Of a DNA stretch of 57,490 nucleotides, positions 7,624 to 15,258 are shown piece by piece. Made by a program: the position numbers and the translations under genes. Source of the stretch: Actinomycetes bacterium. GTDB taxonomy: Bacteria > Actinomycetota > Actinomycetes > Actinomycetales > Cellulomonadaceae. Position 1 is the first letter of the stretch; every line of letters starts with the position of its first letter. The notes under the pieces are model-generated. The model was given only the letters and a program-made list of their open reading frames with translations, did no database searches and was not told the origin of the DNA. The stretch spans positions 1-57,490 of the forward strand of contig JAEYUL010000064.1 in NCBI GenBank assembly GCA_023432565.1. Reading direction: 5' to 3'.

Positions 7624-9111
7624 GTGCCCACCCGACCGTCGGCCGGGCGCCGGGCGACCCGCCTGGTGTCGGCCCTCGTCGCGGTCGCGCTCGTGGCGCT
7701 GGCGGGTTGCTCGGGCGATCCGGCCGAGCCGGCCGATCCCGCCGCGCAGCCCGCGACGGACGGCAGCGGCCGCGACGTCGGGGTGCAGCTCTTCCAGTGG
7801 ACCTGGGACGCCATCGCCGCCGAGTGCACCACCGTTCTGGGCCCGGCGGGCTACGCGTGGGTGCTGACGTCCCCGCCGCAGGAGCACGTGCTCGGCGACC
7901 CCTGGTGGACCGCCTACCAGCCGGTCAGCTACCGGCTGGAGTCGCGCCTCGGTACCCGCGAGCAGTTCGCCGCCATGGTCGAGGCGTGCGACAAGGCGGG
8001 CGTCGAGGTCCGCGCCGACGCCGTCATCAACCACATGACAGGCCAGGACCAGCCCGGCACCGGGTGGGCGGGATCCTCCTACGAGCACTACGTGTACCCC
8101 GGCCTGTGGGGCCCGCAGGACTTCCACCACTGCGGGCTCACGCCCGACGACGACATCGCGCTGTACCTCGACCGCGAGCAGGTGCAGACGTGCGAGCTGG
8201 TCAACCTGGCGGACCTCGCGACCGGGAGCCCGCACGTGCAGGCGCGGCTGACGACCTACCTGCAGGACCTGGTCTCGCTCGGCGTGCGGGGACTGCGGAT
8301 CGACGCCGCCAAGCACATGGCCGCCGACGACGTCGCGGCGATCGTGGAGCCGTTGCCCGACGACGTGGCGATCATGCAGGAGGTCATCAGAGGCTCGGCC
8401 GAGCCGATCACGCCGCTGGAGTACACCTCGAACGGGCAGGTCTACGAGTTCACCTACGGCAAGGAGATCGCGGGCGTGCTCGCCGGCAGCCCCGGGCTCA
8501 CCCTCGAGCTGGGTGAGGCGACGGCGCGCTACGTCCCCTCCGAGGACGCCGTCGTCTTCGTCGAGAACCACGACACCGAGCGCAACGGGTCGACGCTGAG
8601 CTACCGCGACGCGGCGACCGACGCTCTCGCGAACGTCCTCATGCTCGCGGGCACCTACGGGACCCCGCAGGTCTACTCCGGCTACGCGTTCGACGACCGG
8701 GACGCCGGGCCTCGCCAGGACCCGGACGGCCGCGTGGTCGACGCGCAGTGCGTCACCGCGCCGTCGCCGGACGCCCGGCTGCAGCCGGGCGACTGGGTGT
8801 GCCAGCACCGCTGGCCGCAGATCGCCGGGATGGTCGGCTGGCGCGGTGTCGCGGGTGACGCGCCCGTCGTCGACACGTGGGCCCAGGGCGACGCCGTCGC
8901 GCTGGGACGCGGCAGCCGAGCGTTCGTCGTCGTCAACGCCGGCGCCGACGAGCTCCGCACCACGCTGACCACCAGCCTGCCGGACGGCGACTACTGCGAC
9001 GTCCTGGGCGGAGCCGACGAGTGCCGCGCACTGGAGGTCCGCGACGGCGAGCTGACCGTCACCGTCCCACCCGAGTCAGCGATGGCGTGGGACGTCGCGC
9101 ATCCTGCCTGA
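7624..9111 (+). CDS. secreted lipoprotein alpha-amylase (GH13)
   Basis: This 495-residue enzyme hydrolyses internal alpha-1,4 bonds of starch outside the cell. The N-terminus has Arg residues, a hydrophobic stretch and the lipobox ALAGC, so the mature protein should be lipid-anchored at Cys. GH13 motifs are present: VEVRADAVINHMTG, GLRIDAAKHM (nucleophile Asp), IMQEVI (acid/base Glu) and VENHDTERN (third Asp), followed by a beta-sandwich C-terminal domain. Length and motifs resemble the animal/Streptomyces-type single-domain amylases. GTG 7624 is chosen because AAGGA lies five bases upstream and the signal peptide starts there; in-frame GTG/ATG codons at 7588 and 7594 would only lengthen the N-terminus. 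It is probably controlled by the operators just upstream. Confidence 0.94.
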   Translation: MPTRPSAGRRATRLVSALVAVALVALAGCSGDPAEPADPAAQPATDGSGRDVGVQLFQWTWDAIAAECTTVLGPAGYAWVLTSPPQEHVLGDPWWTAYQPVSYRLESRLGTREQFAAMVEACDKAGVEVRADAVINHMTGQDQPGTGWAGSSYEHYVYPGLWGPQDFHHCGLTPDDDIALYLDREQVQTCELVNLADLATGSPHVQARLTTYLQDLVSLGVRGLRIDAAKHMAADDVAAIVEPLPDDVAIMQEVIRGSAEPITPLEYTSNGQVYEFTYGKEIAGVLAGSPGLTLELGEATARYVPSEDAVVFVENHDTERNGSTLSYRDAATDALANVLMLAGTYGTPQVYSGYAFDDRDAGPRQDPDGRVVDAQCVTAPSPDARLQPGDWVCQHRWPQIAGMVGWRGVAGDAPVVDTWAQGDAVALGRGSRAFVVVNAGADELRTTLTTSLPDGDYCDVLGGADECRALEVRDGELTVTVPPESAMAWDVAHPA

Positions 9112-9149
9112 GTGCAGCGTGACGTGCATCGGGGGAGCCGAGACGCGCG

Positions 9150-10571
9150 TCAGCCGCGTCGCGATGGAGCGAACGGGCGCTCGATGGGGACCTCGACCAA
9201 CGCCCTGCGCAGCGCGCGGCCGTCGTCCTGACCCGAGCGGGCACGGATCGCGTCGCACAGCTCGGTGCGATCGGCCCCGCGGCTGACCGCGATCGCGACC
9301 ACGTCCGCAACAGCGTGGGCGACGACGTCGCTGGAGGTCGCCAACCCGTGGATCACCGCCGCGGCGCGCTGCGGCTCCTGCGGCAGGTCCAGGACGAGCA
9401 GGTGCTGGCCCACCTCCCACGATCCCTCGACGGGGTCGCCATGGCGGAACCGTGGGACGACGTCTCGCCAGGGACTGTCCAGCTGCGTGGTGCAGCTCAG
9501 CACCCAGGTGCCGCGGTCGTGGTGGGACCAGACCTGCGACAGTCCGACCGCGTGCATCGCGGTTCCGTCGACGACGGTCCCGGTCTCCTCCCTGACCTCG
9601 CGGGCGATCGCGCGCAGCGGGTCCGGCAGCCCGAGCGCGTCGACGTCGTGGGCGACCCTGCGCCGGGTGCGCAGGTCGAGGTTCCCGGTGGAGAAGGCGC
9701 TGATGGCCCCGGGTCGATGCTCGATCGAGGTGTCCCGGCGGGAGAGCAGCAGCAGGCCGTCCCGGTCCACCGGGGTGCACGAGAGCGTCAGGAGCCCCGT
9801 CTCCGGCAGGTGCTCGGGCTCCTCGCCCCACCGGGCGAGTCGATCGGCGTTGGTCCCGCGGAACCTGTAGTACGTCGTCTGTGCGAACGCGAGGTGCAGC
9901 CGGGCGCGCCCGTTCGTGGTGTCGGTCTCGAGTCGCGCACCGGTGAGCCAGGGCAGAAGGCCGTCGTACGCGTGGCCGGGAGTCGCAGGCGGGCGAGGGG
10001 TCGTCGCGCCAGCCTCGGGGTGCAGTTCCGCACGGTACGTGACGGCGACGTCGCACGGCCCCGGCGTCGCCACCAGATCGAGCGTGAACCCGGTGCCCGC
10101 CAGCCGGTCGATCGACGGCGTCGCGCCGCACTCGACGCCGTCGATCGCCGACTGCAGCACCTCACCGACGCCCCGGGCCACCGTGATCTGGTGCGCGCCC
10201 CACGAGTGCGACCCGGCACGGCTGAGCACTGCGGCGTAGCGCTCGTAGGCCTCGCGCAGCCTCGTCGCGTCCTCGCGTCGCAACCCTGACGGCCCGACGA
10301 GGAACGGCGGTGCGGCCGGGAACAGACCGAGGATGTCGCTGATCTCGTCGGCCACGGCACGCTCGACCGCACGGGGACCCACGGCGTCGCGTCGCAGCAG
10401 GTGGAGTCTGCGGCGGTCGATGCCGGGCGTGTCGCGCAGTGTGCGACCGATCGTGCGGGTCCACGCGACCCATGCGCGTGACCGGATCCAGCGCAGGCTT
10501 CCGACGACGAGCACGACGACGGCGAGGAGCGTGGCCGAGATCGTCGAGACGTCCGTGAGCAGTGCGGGCAC
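9150..10571 (-). CDS. membrane-anchored protein with a degenerate Nudix-like box
   Basis: A 473-residue protein with an N-terminal membrane segment (about 9-27, ISATLLAVVVLVVGSLRW) followed by basic residues, so most of it should be cytoplasmic. A long central region of unknown type is followed by AREVREETGTVV, which fits the second half of the Nudix box (REUxEExGU). The upstream Glu position is Pro and the leading Gly is displaced, so classical Nudix hydrolase activity is doubtful. GTG 10571 is chosen for the AGGAG four bases upstream and because it puts the membrane segment at the N-terminus. It converges on the amylase gene. I do not recognise the family. Confidence 0.75.
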   Translation of the reverse strand: MPALLTDVSTISATLLAVVVLVVGSLRWIRSRAWVAWTRTIGRTLRDTPGIDRRRLHLLRRDAVGPRAVERAVADEISDILGLFPAAPPFLVGPSGLRREDATRLREAYERYAAVLSRAGSHSWGAHQITVARGVGEVLQSAIDGVECGATPSIDRLAGTGFTLDLVATPGPCDVAVTYRAELHPEAGATTPRPPATPGHAYDGLLPWLTGARLETDTTNGRARLHLAFAQTTYYRFRGTNADRLARWGEEPEHLPETGLLTLSCTPVDRDGLLLLSRRDTSIEHRPGAISAFSTGNLDLRTRRRVAHDVDALGLPDPLRAIAREVREETGTVVDGTAMHAVGLSQVWSHHDRGTWVLSCTTQLDSPWRDVVPRFRHGDPVEGSWEVGQHLLVLDLPQEPQRAAAVIHGLATSSDVVAHAVADVVAIAVSRGADRTELCDAIRARSGQDDGRALRRALVEVPIERPFAPSRRG

Positions 10572-10694
10572 GAGGCTCCTGTCTCCGGCGGGTCGTGCGA
10601 TTCTGGCAGATCCCGGGCCGGACTCCCGGCTCGGCGACGCCGTCCTGCCGAGCACGGTCGCGTGCCGGGTCTGTCGACACGCGACGCCGTGACG

Positions 10695-12452
10695 TCAGGC
10701 GCGCACCCAGACCGTCGTGTCGCTGCCGACGACGAGCGCGCCGGACTCGTCCGTGGCGACCGGGCCGGACGCCACCAGCACCTGCGTCCCCGCCGGCAGG
10801 TGCACCGGCGCGGCGCCGAGGTTGGCGACGACGCGCACCCCCCGGTTGACGAAGTCGAGGACGTCGGCGTCGGACGGCAACCACGCGAGGCCGCCCGAGC
10901 CGAGCGACTCGGCACGCCTGACACGCAGCGCGGCGCGGTAGGTCTCGTACGTGGAGCCGGCGACGCCCCGCTGAACGTCGACGGCGTAACGGGCGAACGA
11001 CGACGGCTGCGGGAGCCAGGTCCGGCCGGTGGGGGAGAACCCGTACCCGGGCGCGGTGGCCGACCAGGGCAGCGGCACGCGGCAGCCGTCCCGGCCGAGC
11101 TCGGCGCCGCCCGTGCGGAAGAACGCGGGGTCCTGGCGCACGTCGTCGTGCAGCGTCGTGTGGTCGGGCAGGCCCAGCTCCTCGCCCTGGTACAGGTAGG
11201 CGGAGCCGGGCAGGCCGAGCATGAGCAGGCTCGCGCACCGCGCACGGCGCAGCCCGAGCTCCTCGTCGGGCTGCTCGTCGTCCGCACCGATGCCGTTGGG
11301 GCGGGCGCCGGGCGTGGACAGCCCCAGGCGGGAGGCGTGCCGCACCACGTCGTGGTTCGACAGCACCCACGTCGTCGGCGCCCCGACGGCGTCCGAGGCC
11401 GCGTACGACGCGGTGATCACGTCGCGCAGAGACGGTGCGTGCCACAGGGTCGCGAGGAAGGCGAAGTTGAAGGCCTGCTGCATCTCGTCCGGCCGCACGT
11501 AGCGGGCCAGGCGCGACAAGGGCTCCACCCATGCCTCGGCGACGAGCGCTCGGTCGCCGTCGTACTGCGCCAGCACGCAGTGCCACGCGCGGTAGATGTC
11601 GTGCACTCCCTCCTGGTCGAACATCGGCCCCTGGTTGCCCGAGCCGGTGACCTCCTCGACCCGGCCGGCCGCCTCGGCACCGTGCAGCGCCCGCTCGGCG
11701 CCCTCGAACGCGGCCTCCGAGCCCTCGATCATCGAGACGTGGCCGTCCCAGTCGGGCAGGCCCGGCGCCTTGACCATGCCGTGCGCGACGTCGATGCGGA
11801 ACCCGTCCACACCGCGGTCGAGCCAGAACCGCAGCACGTCCTCGAACTCGGCGCGGACCTGCGGGTGCTCCCAGTTGAGGTCGGGCTGACGTGAGTCGAA
11901 CAGGTGCAGGTACCACTGCCCGTCGGGCAGGCGTGTCCAGGCCGGGCCGCCGAAGATCGACTGCCAGTTGTTGGGCGGCTCCTCGCCGTGCTCGCCCTTG
12001 CCCTCACGGAACACGTAGCGCTCGCGGGCGGGGGAGCCCGGCCCCGCGGCCAGCGCCTCGACGAACCACGCGTGCTCGTCGGACGTGTGGTTGGGCACCA
12101 GGTCGACGATCACCCGCAGACCTAGGCCGTGCGCACGCGCGAGCAACGCGTCGAAGTCCTCGAGCGTGCCGAACAGCGGGTCGACGTCGCGGTAGTCGGC
12201 GACGTCGTAGCCGCCGTCGGCCTGCGGAGAGCGGTAGAACGGGGAGAGCCAGATGGCGTCCACGCCGAGCTCCGCGAGGTGGTCCAGCCGCGAGGTGATG
12301 CCAGGCAGGTCCCCGATCCCGTCGCCCGAGCCGTCCGCGAACGAGCGCGGGTAGACCTGGTAGATCACGGCGTCGCGCCACCACTGGCCGTCAGGGGAGC
12401 CGGGGGCGTGCGCGACGAGCAGGGCGTCGGGGCGGGCGTCGAGTGTCGTCAC
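10695..12452 (-). CDS. alpha-glucosidase / oligo-1,6-glucosidase family enzyme (GH13)
   Basis: A 585-residue cytoplasmic enzyme without signal peptide that should release glucose from imported maltose, maltodextrins or isomaltose-type sugars. GH13 signatures occur in order: WWRDAVIYQVYPRSFADGSG, LRVIVDLVPNHTSDEH, GFRIDVAHGM (nucleophile Asp), LVAEAWVEP (acid/base Glu) and WVLSNHDVVRH. The QVYPRSF start and PNHTS motif are typical of the oligo-1,6-glucosidase/alpha-glucosidase group. GTG 12452 is the only start that fits the conserved N-terminus; AGGA lies 12 bases upstream, a long spacing. It follows the LacI-type regulator by 98 bases on the same strand and may be co-transcribed. Exact linkage preference cannot be set by eye. 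Confidence 0.93.
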   Translation of the reverse strand: MTTLDARPDALLVAHAPGSPDGQWWRDAVIYQVYPRSFADGSGDGIGDLPGITSRLDHLAELGVDAIWLSPFYRSPQADGGYDVADYRDVDPLFGTLEDFDALLARAHGLGLRVIVDLVPNHTSDEHAWFVEALAAGPGSPARERYVFREGKGEHGEEPPNNWQSIFGGPAWTRLPDGQWYLHLFDSRQPDLNWEHPQVRAEFEDVLRFWLDRGVDGFRIDVAHGMVKAPGLPDWDGHVSMIEGSEAAFEGAERALHGAEAAGRVEEVTGSGNQGPMFDQEGVHDIYRAWHCVLAQYDGDRALVAEAWVEPLSRLARYVRPDEMQQAFNFAFLATLWHAPSLRDVITASYAASDAVGAPTTWVLSNHDVVRHASRLGLSTPGARPNGIGADDEQPDEELGLRRARCASLLMLGLPGSAYLYQGEELGLPDHTTLHDDVRQDPAFFRTGGAELGRDGCRVPLPWSATAPGYGFSPTGRTWLPQPSSFARYAVDVQRGVAGSTYETYRAALRVRRAESLGSGGLAWLPSDADVLDFVNRGVRVVANLGAAPVHLPAGTQVLVASGPVATDESGALVVGSDTTVWVRA

Positions 12453-12550
12453 GTCGGGGTCACTTCCTGGAGGGGGTCCGCTGGCGCGGCCGGGCACGCC
12501 GACGCATACGTGCGTCCGGCGACGAGCGGGTGAGAAGGGGACGAGCCCCG

Positions 12551-13618
12551 TCAGACGACGGTCGGCGCCAGCTCGTCGAGCCGGGCCGTGACCGGCGCGC
12601 TGCCGGTCGAGCCGCGCACGATGAGCTCGGGGTGGAACTTGAGCTCGATGCGCGAGGCCGGGGTGCCGCTGATCTCCGCGACGAGCGCGGACACCGCGGC
12701 GTGGCCCATGGCCAGCACGGGCTGCCGCACGGTGGTCAGCGGCGGGTCGGTGAAGGCGATCAAGGGGGAGTCGTCGAAGCCGACCACTGACACGTCGTCC
12801 GGGACCTCGAGGCCGCGCGAGCGCGCCGCGCGGATCGCGCCGAGCGCCATGAGGTCCGAGCCGCAGACGATCGCGGTGTGCCCGGAACCGATGAGCTCGA
12901 GCGCGGCGGCCTGGCCGCCCTCGACGGTGAAGAGCGTCGAGACGATGTGCGAGTCGGCGTCCTCGACCCCGAGGTGCCGCTGCAGGTTGTGGGCGAACGC
13001 CAGCTTCTTGCGCTGGGCCGGCATGAACCGGTCCGGGCCGATCGCGAGGCCGATGTTGCGGTGGCCGAGCGAGAGCAGGTGCCGGAACGCGAGATCGAGG
13101 GCGGCCTCGTCGTCCGTCGAGACGAACGGGGCGTCCACGCCCTCCGCGAACCCGTTGACGAGCACGATCGGCATGCCGCGGCTGCGCAGGCGGTGGTAGC
13201 GGTCCTTGCTCGCGGACGTGTCGGCGTGCAGCCCGGAGACGAACACGATGCCGGCCACGCCGTGCTCGAGCAGCATCTCGACGTACTGGTCCTCGGTCGT
13301 CCCGCCGGGGGACTGCGTGCACAGCAGCGGGGTGTACCCGCGCTCGGTCAGCATCGACTCGATGACCTGCGCGAATGCTGGGAAGACGGGGTTGGCCAGC
13401 TCGGGGACGACGAGGCCGACGAGGCCGGCCGACCGTGTGCGCAGCTTCTCCGGGCGCTCGTAGCCGAGCACGTCGAGAGCAGCCAGGACCGCCTGACGTG
13501 CCTGAGCGGACACTCCGTGCTTACCGTTGAGTACGCGCGACACGGTTGCCGTGCTCACGCCGGCCTGTTCCGCGAGATCCGTCAGACGGGTACGCACGGG
13601 GGGCAGCGTAGGGGACAC
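12551..13618 (-). CDS. LacI-family transcriptional regulator, probable maltose regulator
   Basis: A 355-residue repressor. The N-terminal helix-turn-helix reads LTDLAEQAGVSTATVSRVLN, with the hinge helix after GVSAQARQAVLAALDVLGY. The rest is a periplasmic-binding-protein-like ligand domain (LVGLVVPELANPVFP ... VVGFDDSPLIAFTDPPLTTVRQP). GTG 13618 has AGGAGG four bases upstream. It is divergent from malE across 212 bases containing several GCAA/TTGC palindromes, so it most likely represses malEFG and itself and responds to a maltodextrin or phosphosugar. A similar operator before the alpha-amylase suggests a wider regulon. The ligand is inferred. Confidence 0.93.
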   Translation of the reverse strand: MSPTLPPVRTRLTDLAEQAGVSTATVSRVLNGKHGVSAQARQAVLAALDVLGYERPEKLRTRSAGLVGLVVPELANPVFPAFAQVIESMLTERGYTPLLCTQSPGGTTEDQYVEMLLEHGVAGIVFVSGLHADTSASKDRYHRLRSRGMPIVLVNGFAEGVDAPFVSTDDEAALDLAFRHLLSLGHRNIGLAIGPDRFMPAQRKKLAFAHNLQRHLGVEDADSHIVSTLFTVEGGQAAALELIGSGHTAIVCGSDLMALGAIRAARSRGLEVPDDVSVVGFDDSPLIAFTDPPLTTVRQPVLAMGHAAVSALVAEISGTPASRIELKFHPELIVRGSTGSAPVTARLDELAPTVV

Positions 13619-13687
13619 CGGACCTCCTCGTCCTCGGCCGTTCGTGTGGCGAACGACGTCACGAGCGCCAAGGTCTGGAGCTCGCCT

Positions 13688-13757
13688 GCAACTGTTGCCT
13701 GAAAGTTACCGTAACGACTTGCAGGCAGGGTTGCAACGAGGTTACCGTCGTCAATAT
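13688..13757 (+). promoter_or_regulatory. malE promoter region with multiple palindromic operators
   Basis: GCAACTGTTGC (13688-13698), GTTACCGTAAC (13705-13715) and GTTGCAAC (13730-13737) are perfect palindromes packed in 50 bases, with another GTTACCGT half at 13741. CAATAT (13752-13757) is a plausible -10, with TTGCAA (13731-13736) as a short-spaced -35 overlapping an operator. The GCAA/TTGC half-sites match those before the alpha-amylase. Binding by the adjacent LacI-type protein is inferred. Confidence 0.6.
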
Positions 13758-13830
13758 CAGGCCAGCGTCGGTCGATGCGCACATCGCCAGGCACTGGGCA
13801 CACCAACGCCAGCACACAGGAGACACGACG

Positions 13831-15087
13831 ATGCGACGGAGCATCCCGGCCCTCGCGGCCGTACTCGGAATCGCCCTGACCATGTCCGCGTGCGGAAGTG
13901 GTAGCAGCGGCACCACCGAGACCAGCTCGCCCTCCGCAGACGAGACCACCGCGCCCGCGCTGACCGGGACGCTGACGATGTGGGTCGACGAGACCCGCAT
14001 CGACATCATGAAGCCGATCGTCGAGGAGTTCCAGAAGGAGACCGGCGTCAAGGTCGACCTGGTCCAGAAGGTCTCGGGCGACATCCGCACCGACTTCGTC
14101 TCGCAGGTCCCGACCGGCCAGGGGCCCGACGTCATCATCGGCGCCCACGACTGGACCGGCGAGTTCGTGAACAACGGCGTCGTCGCGCCCATCCAGCTCG
14201 GTGACAAGGCCTCGCAGTTCTCCCCGTCGTCGGTGCAGGCGTTCACCTACGGTGGCCAGATCTACGGCGTGCCCTACGCGATCGAGAACATCGCGCTGGT
14301 CCGCAACAACGCCCTCGTCGCCGAGACCAAGGCGACGACCTTCGACGAGCTGATCGCCGAAGGCAAGGCGGCGGGCACCAAGTACTCGGTGCTCATCCAG
14401 CAGGGCGACCAGGGCGACGCGTACCACCTGTACCCGCTGCAGACGTCGTTCGACGCCCCGATCTTCACGCAGGAGGCGGACGGCTCGTACACGACCGACC
14501 TCGGCCTCGGCGGCGAGAACGGCGACAAGTTCGCCGCCTACCTGGCCAAGCTCGGCCAGGAGAAGGTGCTCGACCCGGCGCTCGGCGGTGACCAGGTCAA
14601 GGAGGCGTTCCTCGCCGGTGAGTCCCCGTACATCGTGACGGGCCCGTGGTACACCACCGAGTTCACCGACGCGGGTCTCGACATCGCCGTGATGCCGGTC
14701 CCGAGCGCGGGTGGCTCGGAGGCCAAGCCGTTCGTCGGCGTCCAGGGCGCGTTCATCTCCGCGAAGTCCGCCAACCCGGTGCTCGCCAACGAGTTCGTCA
14801 CGAACTTCCTCACCACCGAGAAGGTCCAGACCGAGCTGTACGAGGCAGGCGGTCGTCTGCCCGCGCTCAAGGCCTCGGCGGCGAAGGTCGACAACGCGAT
14901 CCTCGCGGGCTTCAACGAGGCCGGCGCGACCGGTGCTCCCATGCCCTCCATCCCGGAGATGGGTGCGATGTGGCAGTTCTGGGGCACGACTGAGGTCCAG
15001 ATCATCGGCGGCCAGGCCGCCGACCCGGCAGCGGCATGGAACACGATGGTGACCAACATGCAGGGCGCCATCGACTCCGAGTCCTGA
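13831..15087 (+). CDS. malE: maltose/maltodextrin ABC transporter substrate-binding lipoprotein
   Basis: A 418-residue solute-binding lipoprotein that captures maltodextrins outside the membrane for MalFG. The signal peptide ends in the lipobox TMSAC with Cys21, followed by a Ser/Thr linker. The mature part shows the extracellular solute-binding family 1 pattern: LTGTLTMWVDETRIDIMKPIVEEFQKETG, GPDVIIGAHDWTGEF, YGVPYAIENIALVRN, FLAGESPYIVTGPW and the C-terminal IPEMGAMWQFWG. An AGGAG box (13819-13823) precedes the ATG. It is the first gene of malEFG plus a GH13 hydrolase, under the palindrome-rich region next to the LacI gene. No malK is nearby; in Streptomyces a shared ATPase (MsiK) energises such importers, and the same is likely here. 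Confidence 0.95.
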   Translation: MRRSIPALAAVLGIALTMSACGSGSSGTTETSSPSADETTAPALTGTLTMWVDETRIDIMKPIVEEFQKETGVKVDLVQKVSGDIRTDFVSQVPTGQGPDVIIGAHDWTGEFVNNGVVAPIQLGDKASQFSPSSVQAFTYGGQIYGVPYAIENIALVRNNALVAETKATTFDELIAEGKAAGTKYSVLIQQGDQGDAYHLYPLQTSFDAPIFTQEADGSYTTDLGLGGENGDKFAAYLAKLGQEKVLDPALGGDQVKEAFLAGESPYIVTGPWYTTEFTDAGLDIAVMPVPSAGGSEAKPFVGVQGAFISAKSANPVLANEFVTNFLTTEKVQTELYEAGGRLPALKASAAKVDNAILAGFNEAGATGAPMPSIPEMGAMWQFWGTTEVQIIGGQAADPAAAWNTMVTNMQGAIDSES

Positions 15088-15093
15088 CGACCA

Positions 15094-15160
15094 CCGGCCG
15101 CCCGCACCACCCGAGAGGGGGGTGGGGGGGGCCAACCATGTCCCGGCCCCCGGCCGGGCC
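15094..15160 (+). terminator. hairpins in the malE-malF gap, possible partial terminator or mRNA stabiliser
   Basis: The 171-base gap between malE and malF holds a G-rich/C-rich inverted region just after the malE stop (about 15103-15131) and a compact stem CCCGGCC-CCC-GGCCGGG (15142-15158). A processing or attenuation point here would allow more MalE than MalF, as seen in enteric malEFG. The rest of the gap includes TTGACA at 15173 but no convincing -10 at normal spacing. Confidence 0.45.
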
Positions 15161-15258
15161 GCACTGACCAGGCTTGACACCTGCTGAGCGCGCAGCCGCG
15201 CGCGGGAGCAGACTGCACTTATCGGCACTCGACGACGGGTGCCGCGGCGGAGGACACC

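Noticed and set aside
15173..15240. Separate promoter for malF from TTGACA at 15173
   Set aside because: No hexamer like TAnnnT lies 16-19 bases downstream; the nearest candidate, around 15219, is about 40 bases away.
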